Positions 49,800 to 56,985 of a DNA stretch of 64,000 nucleotides are shown one piece after another. Each line of letters starts with the position of its first letter. Position 1 is the stretch's first letter. Position numbers and translations under genes: made by a program. The notes under the pieces were generated by a model, which was not told the origin of the DNA, made no database searches, and saw nothing but the letters and a program-made list of their open reading frames with translations. Source of the DNA: Paenibacillus lactis (GTDB taxonomy: Bacteria > Bacillota > Bacilli > Paenibacillales > Paenibacillaceae); assembly GCF_017873605.1 (NCBI RefSeq), contig NZ_JAGGKI010000004.1, forward strand, positions 310,001 to 374,000, in the 5' to 3' direction.

Positions 49800-50624
49800 T
49801 TAGGCCACGCCGTGGCTCATCATTGCCTTTTTGACCTCTTCTTTGTACTTGGAGATTTTGCCGCTCAATTGCCCAGAGGTCATGCCCACTTCCTTAGCGA
49901 TCTCCCTCCAGGTCACTCCATCCTTCCGTTTACGCTCGAAGAGACTTGGGAAGTCGAGCTGAAGATCCGGGAAGGATGGACGTTGGGAAAGGATGTATTG
50001 TTCCAATTCTTCCGGAGTGATCTCGACATCGCCAGCGGTCTGGGTTTCATCGTTAGCAGCTGCAACGACATCCTCCCCCGGGTCCTGATCAGTATCCTCG
50101 AAGCTCATTTCCCGATCACCTGGGGAATGTCCGTCTTGCGATCCCTGCATCCATTCCGGAAGATCGGATCCTTCCTCACCCATAATTCCCTTCTCATAGT
50201 CACTTAGCTCGTCGCCATCTTCTGCCGGAGTGTCTCCTGCCGGCGGCTCCCCTTCCGGATCTCCAGCCTGATCCTCGCCACGATCTGCTTCTTCTCCTGT
50301 TCCCGATTCATCAAGCCTCAGCTCCGCCTGGTTCTCATCCTTCTCAGGCTGCTCGACCGATGTCACCACGCCGGAAGCATCCGCAGTCACTCGGCGGCCG
50401 CCCGTGTAAAGCTTATACGCGTCGTCATCCACCTCATCAAAATCGAATGACATTTGCGGATCCCCAAGGAATACATTGAGCTCTTCACCTTGATTGTTAC
50501 TTAAGAAGACCAAATGCGGTAATGCTGCTTTAAGTGGGAAGGTCAGTTTAATCTCAATAGACGATTCCCCAATTTTGATGCCTTTCGCTAATTCTCCAGT
50601 AAGCTTCGCAAAATCTTTCCCCAT
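49800..50624 (-). CDS. Acidic phage protein with C-terminal helix-turn-helix
   Basis: A 274-residue protein: an N-terminal beta-rich domain (ESSIEIKLTFPLKAALPHLV, FLGDPQMSFDFDEVDDDAYK), a very acidic Asp/Glu/Gly linker (about 90-200) and a C-terminal helix-turn-helix (GVTWREIAKEVGMTSGQLSG). Probably a DNA-interacting scaffold in the replication region. Family unknown. ATG at 50624 has AGGAAAG upstream. Confidence 0.6.
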   Translation of the reverse strand: MGKDFAKLTGELAKGIKIGESSIEIKLTFPLKAALPHLVFLSNNQGEELNVFLGDPQMSFDFDEVDDDAYKLYTGGRRVTADASGVVTSVEQPEKDENQAELRLDESGTGEEADRGEDQAGDPEGEPPAGDTPAEDGDELSDYEKGIMGEEGSDLPEWMQGSQDGHSPGDREMSFEDTDQDPGEDVVAAANDETQTAGDVEITPEELEQYILSQRPSFPDLQLDFPSLFERKRKDGVTWREIAKEVGMTSGQLSGKISKYKEEVKKAMMSHGVA

Positions 50625-50629
50625 ATCAA

Positions 50630-51172
50630 TCACTTTCCTCTCTTCTTTTTCTTATTGGCCGGCTTCTTTGCTGGTGGATTTATAATGTTATGAATGACTT
50701 CTTGCTGCGGCTTGGTAAGCTCTACAGGCTCATGAATAGCTCTTATGACTTGCGCCAGGACGAAAGCATCCCGGACGTTATCACTTGGGTGTTCAAACCC
50801 CCAGCGTTTAAATATAGGCAAGATCAAATCGTCTTTTGATCCCTTCCCTACTCCAGTTGCAAATTTTTTGAGCTGGGTAGGAGCTACCTCGATGTATTTC
50901 TGTTTTCGCACATGCAGTCCAATGCGGATTGCCCAGCCTATTGCGTACTGTTGTCCCACAAACGAACCTGTCGACCCATGAGAGAATCCTTCAATGGCCA
51001 CTTTGTCGGTTGGCTGGATTAACCGGAGTGTCCGGACAACGACATCGTTAATCCGGCCAGCATCTAACGCACCATCCGCTTGGATCTCGATCCTTTTCAA
51101 GACATTCCCGTCCGGGTCCAAAATAGCGACCCCTGTTTTGGTTGAGTGGTCAACACCGACGTATCGGTTCAT
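50630..51172 (-). CDS. RuvC-like Holliday junction resolvase
   Basis: A 180-residue RNase H-fold protein: YVGVDHSTKTGVAILD (acidic Asp 7), VAIEGFSHGSTG (Glu 60) and the terminal DNVRDAFVLAQV. This pattern matches phage RuvC-like resolvases, which cut branched DNA before packaging. The C-terminus is a basic Lys-rich tail. Its ATG overlaps the preceding small gene by 4 bases. Confidence 0.85.
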   Translation of the reverse strand: MNRYVGVDHSTKTGVAILDPDGNVLKRIEIQADGALDAGRINDVVVRTLRLIQPTDKVAIEGFSHGSTGSFVGQQYAIGWAIRIGLHVRKQKYIEVAPTQLKKFATGVGKGSKDDLILPIFKRWGFEHPSDNVRDAFVLAQVIRAIHEPVELTKPQQEVIHNIINPPAKKPANKKKKRGK

Positions 51173-51297
51173 ATCCCCACCTTCTTCAGCTCTTCGGCTG
51201 CGTACCGATAAGCTGCCGCAGCTGCCTCGTCATCTACGACCTCCGCCTTCGTTTCAAGATCGTCAATAACCCTTTTGATTTCTTCTCGTACTTCCAC
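51169..51297 (-). CDS. Small acidic protein before the resolvase
   Basis: A 42-residue helical protein (EVREEIKRVIDDLETKAEVV, then an Ala-rich helix and ELKKVGI) with AGGAGGG upstream of a GTG start at 51297. Its stop overlaps the resolvase ATG (ATGA). Function unknown. Confidence 0.6.
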   Translation of the reverse strand: MEVREEIKRVIDDLETKAEVVDDEAAAAAYRYAAEELKKVGI

Positions 51298-51439
51298 GTT
51301 TCTTGGCCCTCCTTTTTCTTTTGGACTTCGACCAGCCACGAAGCACGAAAACCTCTCCTATCTGCTTGCCGTCATGATCGTATATGATTTCCCATGGTAT
51401 CTCTTGAAAAAACGGATCAATCGAGGCCTCGCTATGCAT
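51263..51439 (-). CDS. Small basic protein
   Basis: A 58-residue protein (SIDPFFQEIPWEIIYDHDGK, then GEVFVLRGWSKSKRKRRAK) with a very basic tail. GGGGG lies before the ATG at 51439. It overlaps both neighbours (8 bases upstream, 35 bases downstream), which makes it less certain than they are. Confidence 0.5.
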   Translation of the reverse strand: MHSEASIDPFFQEIPWEIIYDHDGKQIGEVFVLRGWSKSKRKRRAKKRGSTRRNQKGY

Positions 51440-51617
51440 ATAACCGACCCCCGATCGACATGGCCAGATTGAATTCCTTCACGCCCTCTTCGATAAGAGC
51501 GAGCTCCATGTCAGCAAATTCGGCGAGCAGTTCCTGCTGATCGGGCACCATGCCGGTATGAATGTACCGTTGCCTCATGTACTCGTAAACGTGCCAGTGA
51601 CTCCACCTGCTCATCAC
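51432..51617 (-). CDS. Small hypothetical phage protein
   Basis: A 61-residue helical protein (HWHVYEYMRQRYIHTGMVPD, ELLAEFADMELALIEEGVKE). Its ATG overlaps the previous stop (TGATG). The pattern of a short helix-turn-helix is possible. Function unknown. Confidence 0.55.
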   Translation of the reverse strand: MMSRWSHWHVYEYMRQRYIHTGMVPDQQELLAEFADMELALIEEGVKEFNLAMSIGGRLYA

Positions 51618-51772
51618 GCACCCCGCCGGATCGTCCGCGAGCTGCCAGTGTACCGATGAATCAGGACCATAGCTGCAGGTGTATCTCGCTCTACGAGCCA
51701 GTTTTCAGGGTTGAGTCCCCGATCTTTGATTTCAATTCTCTGCCGCCTCGTCGGCCGCTTTCCGTTCTTCAT
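51614..51772 (-). CDS. Small basic protein of the DUF6906 look
   Basis: A 52-residue protein (KNGKRPTRRQRIEIKDRGLN, then NWLVERDTPAAMVLIHRYTG). This short pattern recurs in Firmicutes phages as DUF6906-type proteins. GGAGG lies 10 bases before the ATG at 51772, and it is coupled to the gene downstream. Function unknown. Confidence 0.65.
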   Translation of the reverse strand: MKNGKRPTRRQRIEIKDRGLNPENWLVERDTPAAMVLIHRYTGSSRTIRRGA

Positions 51773-51793
51773 CTCCCATTAGCCTCCTTTGGC

Positions 51794-53218
51794 TTACGCG
51801 TATTGGCGCTTCTCCATATTGACCACCTTGTGCTGACGTGGTGGCTGTGGACCAGGATCCATATGAACCCGGTCGTAATTGACGAATTTATTAAACTGCT
51901 TCAGGAAGACCAACTCGACGGTTCCTACTGGACCGTTCCGCTGCTTCGCAATGATGATCTCGATGATGTTCTTCTTCTCGGATTCCTTGTCGTAGTAGTC
52001 ATCCCTGTACAGGAAAGCCACGATATCCGCATCCTGCTCGATCGATCCGGATTCTCGAAGATCGCTCATCATCGGACGCTTGTCCTGCCGCTGTTCCACA
52101 CCGCGGCTGAGCTGGGAAAGTGCGATGATCGGAACATCCATTTCCCGGGCCAAGTGCTTCAGCGTCCGGGAGATCTCCGATACCTCCTGCTGCCGGTTCT
52201 CCGCCCCTCTGCCCTTGCTGACGCTTGCGATCAGCTGCAGGTAATCGATCACGATCAGACCGAGTCCCTCCTGTTTCTTAAGGCGCCGACATTTCGAGCG
52301 GATATCATGGACCGTAATGCCTGGTGAGTCGTCGATTACGATATTGCTGCCGCCGAGGACGCCGGCAGCATTCGCCATCTTTGTCCAATCCTCAGCCCCC
52401 ATATCCCCGATCCGGAGTTTGCTCGCCTCGAGTATGCCCTCAGCACTGACCATCCGAGTGACTAACTGCTCAGCGGACATTTCCAGACTGAAAATAGCAA
52501 CTGGCTCCTGGACACGAGTGGCCACATTCTGAGCGATATTCAGGGCGAAAGCTGTTTTCCCGACCGACGGCCGGGCTGCCACGATGATCAAGTCGCTATT
52601 CTGCAAGCCCCCAAGGATGGCATCGAGGTCCGTGTATCCTGTCGCGATTCCGGTAACCTTCCCGGTTTTATACACTTCGGCCTTGTTCTCGGTCGACTCA
52701 ATGACATCGATCAAAACATCTCTGACACGCTTGAAATCCTGTTTGGGAGCTGCCCGATCCGTTAGCTTGGCTGCGGCCGTCTGCATCTCCGCGGCAATGG
52801 TTTGGATGCTTCCCCCGGCCGTTGCCGCGGCGATCTGGGACTGAGCCGTTCGAATAAGCTCTCGCAGCAAATACTTCTCCTCTACGGAAGCAACATAGCT
52901 TTCGATGTTCGCCGCTGTCGGCACGGCATGAGCCAATTTCGAGAGATAACTAACGCCTCCAATGTCCTCCAGCTCGCCATTGTTCTGCAGCCGGGAAGCC
53001 AGTGTCACAATATCAATTGGCTCGGCTTCCTCTGCAAGTTCTGCCATCCGTCCGAAGATGATCTGATGCTCTTTGCGATAAAATGCTTTAGGATCTAGGG
53101 CTTCGGCGTGCTCGTAAACATCTGGCTTCACCAAGATAGCCCCGATCACTGAGCACTCAGCAGCCAAGTCATGCGGCATTTCTGGCATGATCATGTTAAG
53201 CACGTCCGAGTTTTGCAT
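51794..53218 (-). CDS. dnaB: Replicative DNA helicase DnaB
   Basis: A 474-residue DnaB-family helicase: N-terminal helical domain (MPHDLAAECSVIGAILV), Walker A ARPSVGKTAFALN, Walker B IVIDYLQLI, and the C-terminal ALSQLSRGVEQR and DLRESGSIEQDADIVAFLYR. It unwinds DNA at the phage fork. The ATG at 53218 has AAGGAG 7 bases upstream; the open frame to 53284 would overlap the loader gene far more. Loaded by the G39P-like protein and directed by the initiator upstream. Confidence 0.95.
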   Translation of the reverse strand: MQNSDVLNMIMPEMPHDLAAECSVIGAILVKPDVYEHAEALDPKAFYRKEHQIIFGRMAELAEEAEPIDIVTLASRLQNNGELEDIGGVSYLSKLAHAVPTAANIESYVASVEEKYLLRELIRTAQSQIAAATAGGSIQTIAAEMQTAAAKLTDRAAPKQDFKRVRDVLIDVIESTENKAEVYKTGKVTGIATGYTDLDAILGGLQNSDLIIVAARPSVGKTAFALNIAQNVATRVQEPVAIFSLEMSAEQLVTRMVSAEGILEASKLRIGDMGAEDWTKMANAAGVLGGSNIVIDDSPGITVHDIRSKCRRLKKQEGLGLIVIDYLQLIASVSKGRGAENRQQEVSEISRTLKHLAREMDVPIIALSQLSRGVEQRQDKRPMMSDLRESGSIEQDADIVAFLYRDDYYDKESEKKNIIEIIIAKQRNGPVGTVELVFLKQFNKFVNYDRVHMDPGPQPPRQHKVVNMEKRQYA

Positions 53219-53531
53219 AGATAGACTCCTTCCAGCCTGGCGGCGGTGGGCACGCTTCTTGTTTAGCCCGAGCACGCTCGGCAAAATACTCTTGCGTGTA
53301 GGATTTCATGCGGTCACGCTCGATCTGTTCGCCGAGGCTACCTCTGATTTCTGAGATACCGGGCGGCCGTTTACTTGTCTTGATGTGCTGCTCGACATTA
53401 CGCAAAGCTGCTTCAAATGGAAAATCCTTGAGATATTTGTAGTGGCGGTCGACCTCGTCGTCGCTGTCGTTAAAATATGGGTACTCTTGCTTGATTTCGA
53501 TGAAAAGGTCGATTACCTCAGCTCTGTTCAC
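53196..53531 (-). CDS. Helicase loader (SPP1 G39P-like)
   Basis: A 111-residue protein (AEVIDLFIEIKQEYPYFNDS, FEAALRNVEQHIKTSKRPPG) matching the replicative helicase loader/inhibitor family of SPP1 G39P: N-terminal helical domain and flexible C-terminus. It would bring DnaB to the initiator-bound origin. It overlaps both neighbours, as expected for a replication operon. Confidence 0.85.
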   Translation of the reverse strand: MNRAEVIDLFIEIKQEYPYFNDSDDEVDRHYKYLKDFPFEAALRNVEQHIKTSKRPPGISEIRGSLGEQIERDRMKSYTQEYFAERARAKQEACPPPPGWKESIYAKLGRA

Positions 53532-54519
53532 GCTGTCGTTCCTCCCTTGCTCGTCTTCTTAAATCCTCAAGAGCCTGCTGCTGCTTGCTCATTCGTTTCG
53601 GTTGCTCTGGCTTTCCCTGGGCGACTCCAGCCATCGGCAGACTGGTAGTTTGGGAATTGCGCCAAGCTTCGTTGATTCCATCCACGTAGTATAAAAAGCT
53701 CGTCGGGTACTTGAATTCACTGCCCTCACGGATACGCTTGGCCTGAAGCAGGCTCTCCATAGTTGAGATGGTAAAGGGTACCGGCATCCCCCCGGCGACC
53801 ATCCTACCCATGGCTTCGCGTTCACGTGGTTTTACGTGAAAATCTAGTTTGCCATGCAATTTGCAATAAGCGTTTAAAATGGCGATCATTCCGTCAGCCC
53901 GAGATGTTAACCCAGACTCATCCTCAAACCACTCCCTGTCAGTAGTAGTAATAGGAGTAGTAGTAGTAATATCTTTTAGATCAGACATTTCTGTCCGATC
54001 ACTCGGTAAAATTTCGTTGTGATCGGACATTTCTGTCTGATCACTAGGCAGATGATCGGACATTTCTGTCTGATCACAGGTGCTATGATCAGACAAATTT
54101 GTCTTGTCACTGTTCCCATGATCGGACATTTTTGTCTCTTCACCGCCTGGGTGATAAGACATTTTTGTCCGATCACTTTCGACTGATCGGACATTTCTGT
54201 CCGTGTATTTCTTTGAATTTTTAACTGCTAAGATCAGTCCGCGTGGAGCTCTGGTTATTCGTATGTAATCGTGTTGCTCTAAGGTGTCCAACCAGCGACT
54301 AACTGTCTTTTCATTAACTCCGAAATGTCCTGATATCTCAGACAGTTTCATAGGCTTCCCGCGAAGAACAAATCCCCAGACAGTCCCCTCCTTCTCCTCC
54401 TCAGTAGTGGTGGAGCTGATGCACCAGAGGAACAGCCATATCGCGTTGCCTATGTTTTTGTAGTGTCTTGGCTCAAGTAATCCGGAGTACATCGGAAAAG
54501 GGTAACTGCCTTCGGGCAT
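53518..54519 (-). CDS. Phage replication initiator with internal iteron origin
   Basis: A 333-residue initiator. Residues 1-105 are an origin-binding winged helix (KLSEISGHFGVNEKTVSRWL, LEQHDYIRI); residues about 110-180 are a repetitive linker built from MSDH motifs; the C-terminal part (residues 205-275) is DnaD/loader-binding-like, ending in a basic coiled coil. The linker DNA consists of seven near-identical repeats at 53979-54208. The arrangement is like lambda O, where the origin lies within the initiator gene. Confidence 0.8.
   Translation of the reverse strand: MPEGSYPFPMYSGLLEPRHYKNIGNAIWLFLWCISSTTTEEEKEGTVWGFVLRGKPMKLSEISGHFGVNEKTVSRWLDTLEQHDYIRITRAPRGLILAVKNSKKYTDRNVRSVESDRTKMSYHPGGEETKMSDHGNSDKTNLSDHSTCDQTEMSDHLPSDQTEMSDHNEILPSDRTEMSDLKDITTTTPITTTDREWFEDESGLTSRADGMIAILNAYCKLHGKLDFHVKPREREAMGRMVAGGMPVPFTISTMESLLQAKRIREGSEFKYPTSFLYYVDGINEAWRNSQTTSLPMAGVAQGKPEQPKRMSKQQQALEDLRRRAREERQREQS
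53941..54208. other. Probable phage replication origin: seven 24-bp iterons plus AT/trinucleotide tract
   Basis: Iterons start at 53979, 54021, 54054, 54087, 54120, 54153 and 54185; most are 33 bases apart. The consensus is a dyad with arms GATCGGACA and TGTCCGATC around TTTC, followed by AC. The last copy is in a different reading frame but keeps the DNA sequence, so selection acts on DNA. Next to it lies a GTA-repeat, AT-rich tract (53941-53978), a possible melting site. Confidence 0.8.
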
Positions 54520-54541
54520 TCGCTCATCCCCTAACTAGGAT

Positions 54542-54832
54542 TCAATCTCTTACGACTTTGATGAAGGTTCCTTTTACACCCTTGCTCTGGGCGCCTGTCT
54601 GCAGCCCATCCGTAAGGGAATCAAGCATAGTTCCTAGCATGGGTCCGTACCCCTGAGGCTCAAAGTCAAATCCGATCAAAGAGCCGAGTGTAAAGGCAAC
54701 AGAAGTATAGAAATGGCCGTGCTGATCAATCCCCGCCTTCTTCGCCTCCTCGTTCTTTTCAGTAAGAAAATCGACGATCTCCTTCGTACGCTGCTGAAGC
54801 TCCTCTTTTGTCATTTCATTGATTTGGTTCAT
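54542..54832 (-). CDS. Hypothetical phage protein
   Basis: A 96-residue protein (NEMTKEELQQRTKEIVDFLT, HFYTSVAFTLGSLIGFDFEP). ATG at 54832 has AAGGAGCG upstream and is coupled to the gene before it. No family recognised. It ends 22 bases before the initiator gene. Confidence 0.6.
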   Translation of the reverse strand: MNQINEMTKEELQQRTKEIVDFLTEKNEEAKKAGIDQHGHFYTSVAFTLGSLIGFDFEPQGYGPMLGTMLDSLTDGLQTGAQSKGVKGTFIKVVRD

Positions 54833-55032
54833 ATCGCACGCTCCTTCTTGATTCTCTCTTTCCATTCTTTGTCACCCAAGCATTGGCCGTACGTTATCTC
54901 AAAGTACCGGCGCCCGCAGACGAAGGAGACAAACTTCCCAGTCGCCCGTTCGTAATACATTCCGTTTAAGGCCGGCTGATCGGACATTTCCTCGTAATCT
55001 CCGAAGAGATCTAACTGCACAGGCTCACTCAA
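54829..55032 (-). CDS. Small hypothetical phage protein
   Basis: A 67-residue protein (SEPVQLDLFGDYEEMSDQPA, then YYERATGKFVSFVCGRRYFE). The QLDLFGDY start resembles a clamp-binding QLxLF peptide, so contact with the DNA polymerase sliding clamp is conceivable. ATGA overlaps at both ends. Confidence 0.55.
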   Translation of the reverse strand: MSEPVQLDLFGDYEEMSDQPALNGMYYERATGKFVSFVCGRRYFEITYGQCLGDKEWKERIKKERAI

Positions 55033-55217
55033 CCTTGACGCCCCCTTTCGTCCCGAAGGTATACGATCGGGTATTTAACTTTCACTACAGTCCACCCGGG
55101 ATAGCCTCGAGCGAAATACGCGCGTGTCTCCCGCTTAAACTCTTCCGGATCAGATTGCATTAAGCTCCAGATCCGCTCGCCCATCATGCTGCGCATTAAA
55201 GGTTTGCCGTCGATCAT
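55029..55217 (-). CDS. Small hypothetical phage protein
   Basis: A 62-residue basic protein (MMGERIWSLMQSDPEEFKRE, ARGYPGWTVVKVKYPIVYL). Overlaps both neighbours by 4 bases. Function unknown. Confidence 0.55.
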   Translation of the reverse strand: MIDGKPLMRSMMGERIWSLMQSDPEEFKRETRAYFARGYPGWTVVKVKYPIVYLRDERGRQG

Positions 55218-55921
55218 CGCCCGGCCACCCGGACCATCTTTCCAGTCACTTCCTGAATTTCTCGTTTGAAACGTTCCTCATCGCTATTACCATCCGATAA
55301 GTGCAATAGCCAAATCTCTTGGACTTTGCGGGTATCATTGGCTTTCAAGAAATCTTTTACATGTTCCAGACCAAAGTGCGACTTCAGCAGTCGTTTCATT
55401 TGTCCTGGATGCAGGTGGCCGGACGCCACCCGTTCCCTTACGATGTCCATCGAATAATTGCATTCCACCATGATGTGGGTTAGATCCCGGAAGCGATGTC
55501 GGCAATAATAGGTGTCCGTCAGGAAGACTAGCTTGTCTCCGGCTGTATTGGCCAGCAGGAACCCTAGTGGCTCCTCGACGTCGTGCTGTATGTCAAAGGG
55601 GAGAATCGACCAGGTGCCAACATGAAACGGCTCCAATGCCTTGATGACCTTCAGACGATGCCCGGAGAGTCCTCTGGCATCCGCTGTCCCTTGGCTGGTA
55701 TAAACGTTGATCCCCGCCTTCATAACGTCTCGAGCGGCCTTACTATGGTCCATGTGTTCATGGGTGATAAGGCAGCCGGCTATCTCAGTCATGCGAAACT
55801 TCAAAGCTCGCTGCAGGGATTTGAAAGGAAAGCCGGCCTCCAGCAGGAGAGCGGTATGCCCGTCCGAGATCCGGTAGGCATTACCCGCGCTGCTGGAGCC
55901 GAGGCATTGAATGTCGATCAT
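55214..55921 (-). CDS. MBL-fold metallo-hydrolase
   Basis: A 235-residue metallo-beta-lactamase fold protein: LGSSSAGNAYRI, zinc motif THEHMDHSKAA, FLTDTYYCRHRF and a late His (HLSDGNS). The size and pattern resemble YycJ/phage MBL proteins thought to act on nucleic acids. It lies between RecT and the small genes, within the recombination block, so a nuclease role is likely but not certain. Confidence 0.85.
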   Translation of the reverse strand: MIDIQCLGSSSAGNAYRISDGHTALLLEAGFPFKSLQRALKFRMTEIAGCLITHEHMDHSKAARDVMKAGINVYTSQGTADARGLSGHRLKVIKALEPFHVGTWSILPFDIQHDVEEPLGFLLANTAGDKLVFLTDTYYCRHRFRDLTHIMVECNYSMDIVRERVASGHLHPGQMKRLLKSHFGLEHVKDFLKANDTRKVQEIWLLHLSDGNSDEERFKREIQEVTGKMVRVAGR

Positions 55922-56985
55922 CAGAAATCAGGCCCCTCAGTGCCGAACGGAGGAATATCATCCGGATGGATTTCGAAATCCATTTCTCCTTGTCCAGCCG
56001 GTTCTACATTGCTCTTAGATGAGCGAGTTGTTTCCTTTGGCTGTTCCGGCTCCGGTTCAGCTTCAGTTGTCGCAGGAGGCGTAATGTCGATGACGTTCTT
56101 ATTGGCATTTGCTCTAATCTCCTCATTGACCTCGGATTCGGCGAAATCACTCTCCATTTGCTTCAGTCGGAGATAATCATCATCAATCTTTTGACTATCA
56201 ATGGTGATATCACTATGGGCGGCCCGATATACCGTCTTCCAGCACATTTTCTCGTACCAGCCTTCGACCTTTTCCTTGCCGACCTTCTGGCCATTTTCCC
56301 ATTTGTCTTTCTCGCCACCCCAGAATTCTGGGCTGGCATGGTCCGGCTTCCTCTTCTCGATTTCAGCGATGGTCATCATGACCAATTTGTTCTTTTCCGG
56401 GTTCTTGGTATACGAATGGAAGTAAAAGCCCCCGACGATCTTCCCGCGATCAAAAGCATTCTTAATTTCAAATTCGTACCCTTCATGTGGATGATTGGCA
56501 TCCTTCTTAATTGGTCTGAAATAATCATTAGAATAAACGAGTTCAACCGTGACGTGATCCGGAACGTCCAGCCCATACTTTACAGCTTTGAGCTCCAACC
56601 CCCGATACCCCTCAATGAATCCAATGTCGTACTTGCCTGTATTGTTATTCTTGAATGGAATCAGACTGATATGATTAGGCTGTGAGGGATCAAACCCGAT
56701 TCTGGCGTAGGCAACAACATCCCGCGCAAGCTTTTCCATATTGACATTGTTCCAGGTGACCGGAAGCGGATCCCGATATCGTTCCGATTTCTTCAGCCGT
56801 TTCTCTTCAGTAGACTTTAGAACCGCGTCCAAGGCGACAAAGTAGTTCTGAGCGAGTCGTTTTTGAAAGTTCGTCAGGGCCACTTCACCAACGTTAGAAC
56901 CGAACTCGGCTATAACCTTGGTCATGAACCTCTCGGACTGAGTTGGCTCTTTCTTGGTGACAGCCGCTTGGTTTTGGGTAGTCAA
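55921..56985 (-). CDS. recT: RecT-family single-strand annealing protein
   Basis: A 354-residue RecT protein: NFQKRLAQNYFVALDAVLKS, NNTGKYDIGFIEGYRGLELKAV-type core and the late AHSDITIDSQKI. It anneals complementary strands during phage recombination and replication. The C-terminal about 70 residues are an acidic, proline-rich tail typical of single-strand-protein partners. It overlaps the MBL gene by one base and follows the SMC-like ATPase. Confidence 0.93.
   Translation of the reverse strand: MTTQNQAAVTKKEPTQSERFMTKVIAEFGSNVGEVALTNFQKRLAQNYFVALDAVLKSTEEKRLKKSERYRDPLPVTWNNVNMEKLARDVVAYARIGFDPSQPNHISLIPFKNNNTGKYDIGFIEGYRGLELKAVKYGLDVPDHVTVELVYSNDYFRPIKKDANHPHEGYEFEIKNAFDRGKIVGGFYFHSYTKNPEKNKLVMMTIAEIEKRKPDHASPEFWGGEKDKWENGQKVGKEKVEGWYEKMCWKTVYRAAHSDITIDSQKIDDDYLRLKQMESDFAESEVNEEIRANANKNVIDITPPATTEAEPEPEQPKETTRSSKSNVEPAGQGEMDFEIHPDDIPPFGTEGPDF

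Noticed and set aside
53979..54208. Repeat as a CRISPR array
   Set aside because: Units are dyads with 9-bp spacers inside an open coding frame and no cas genes are near; iterons fit better.
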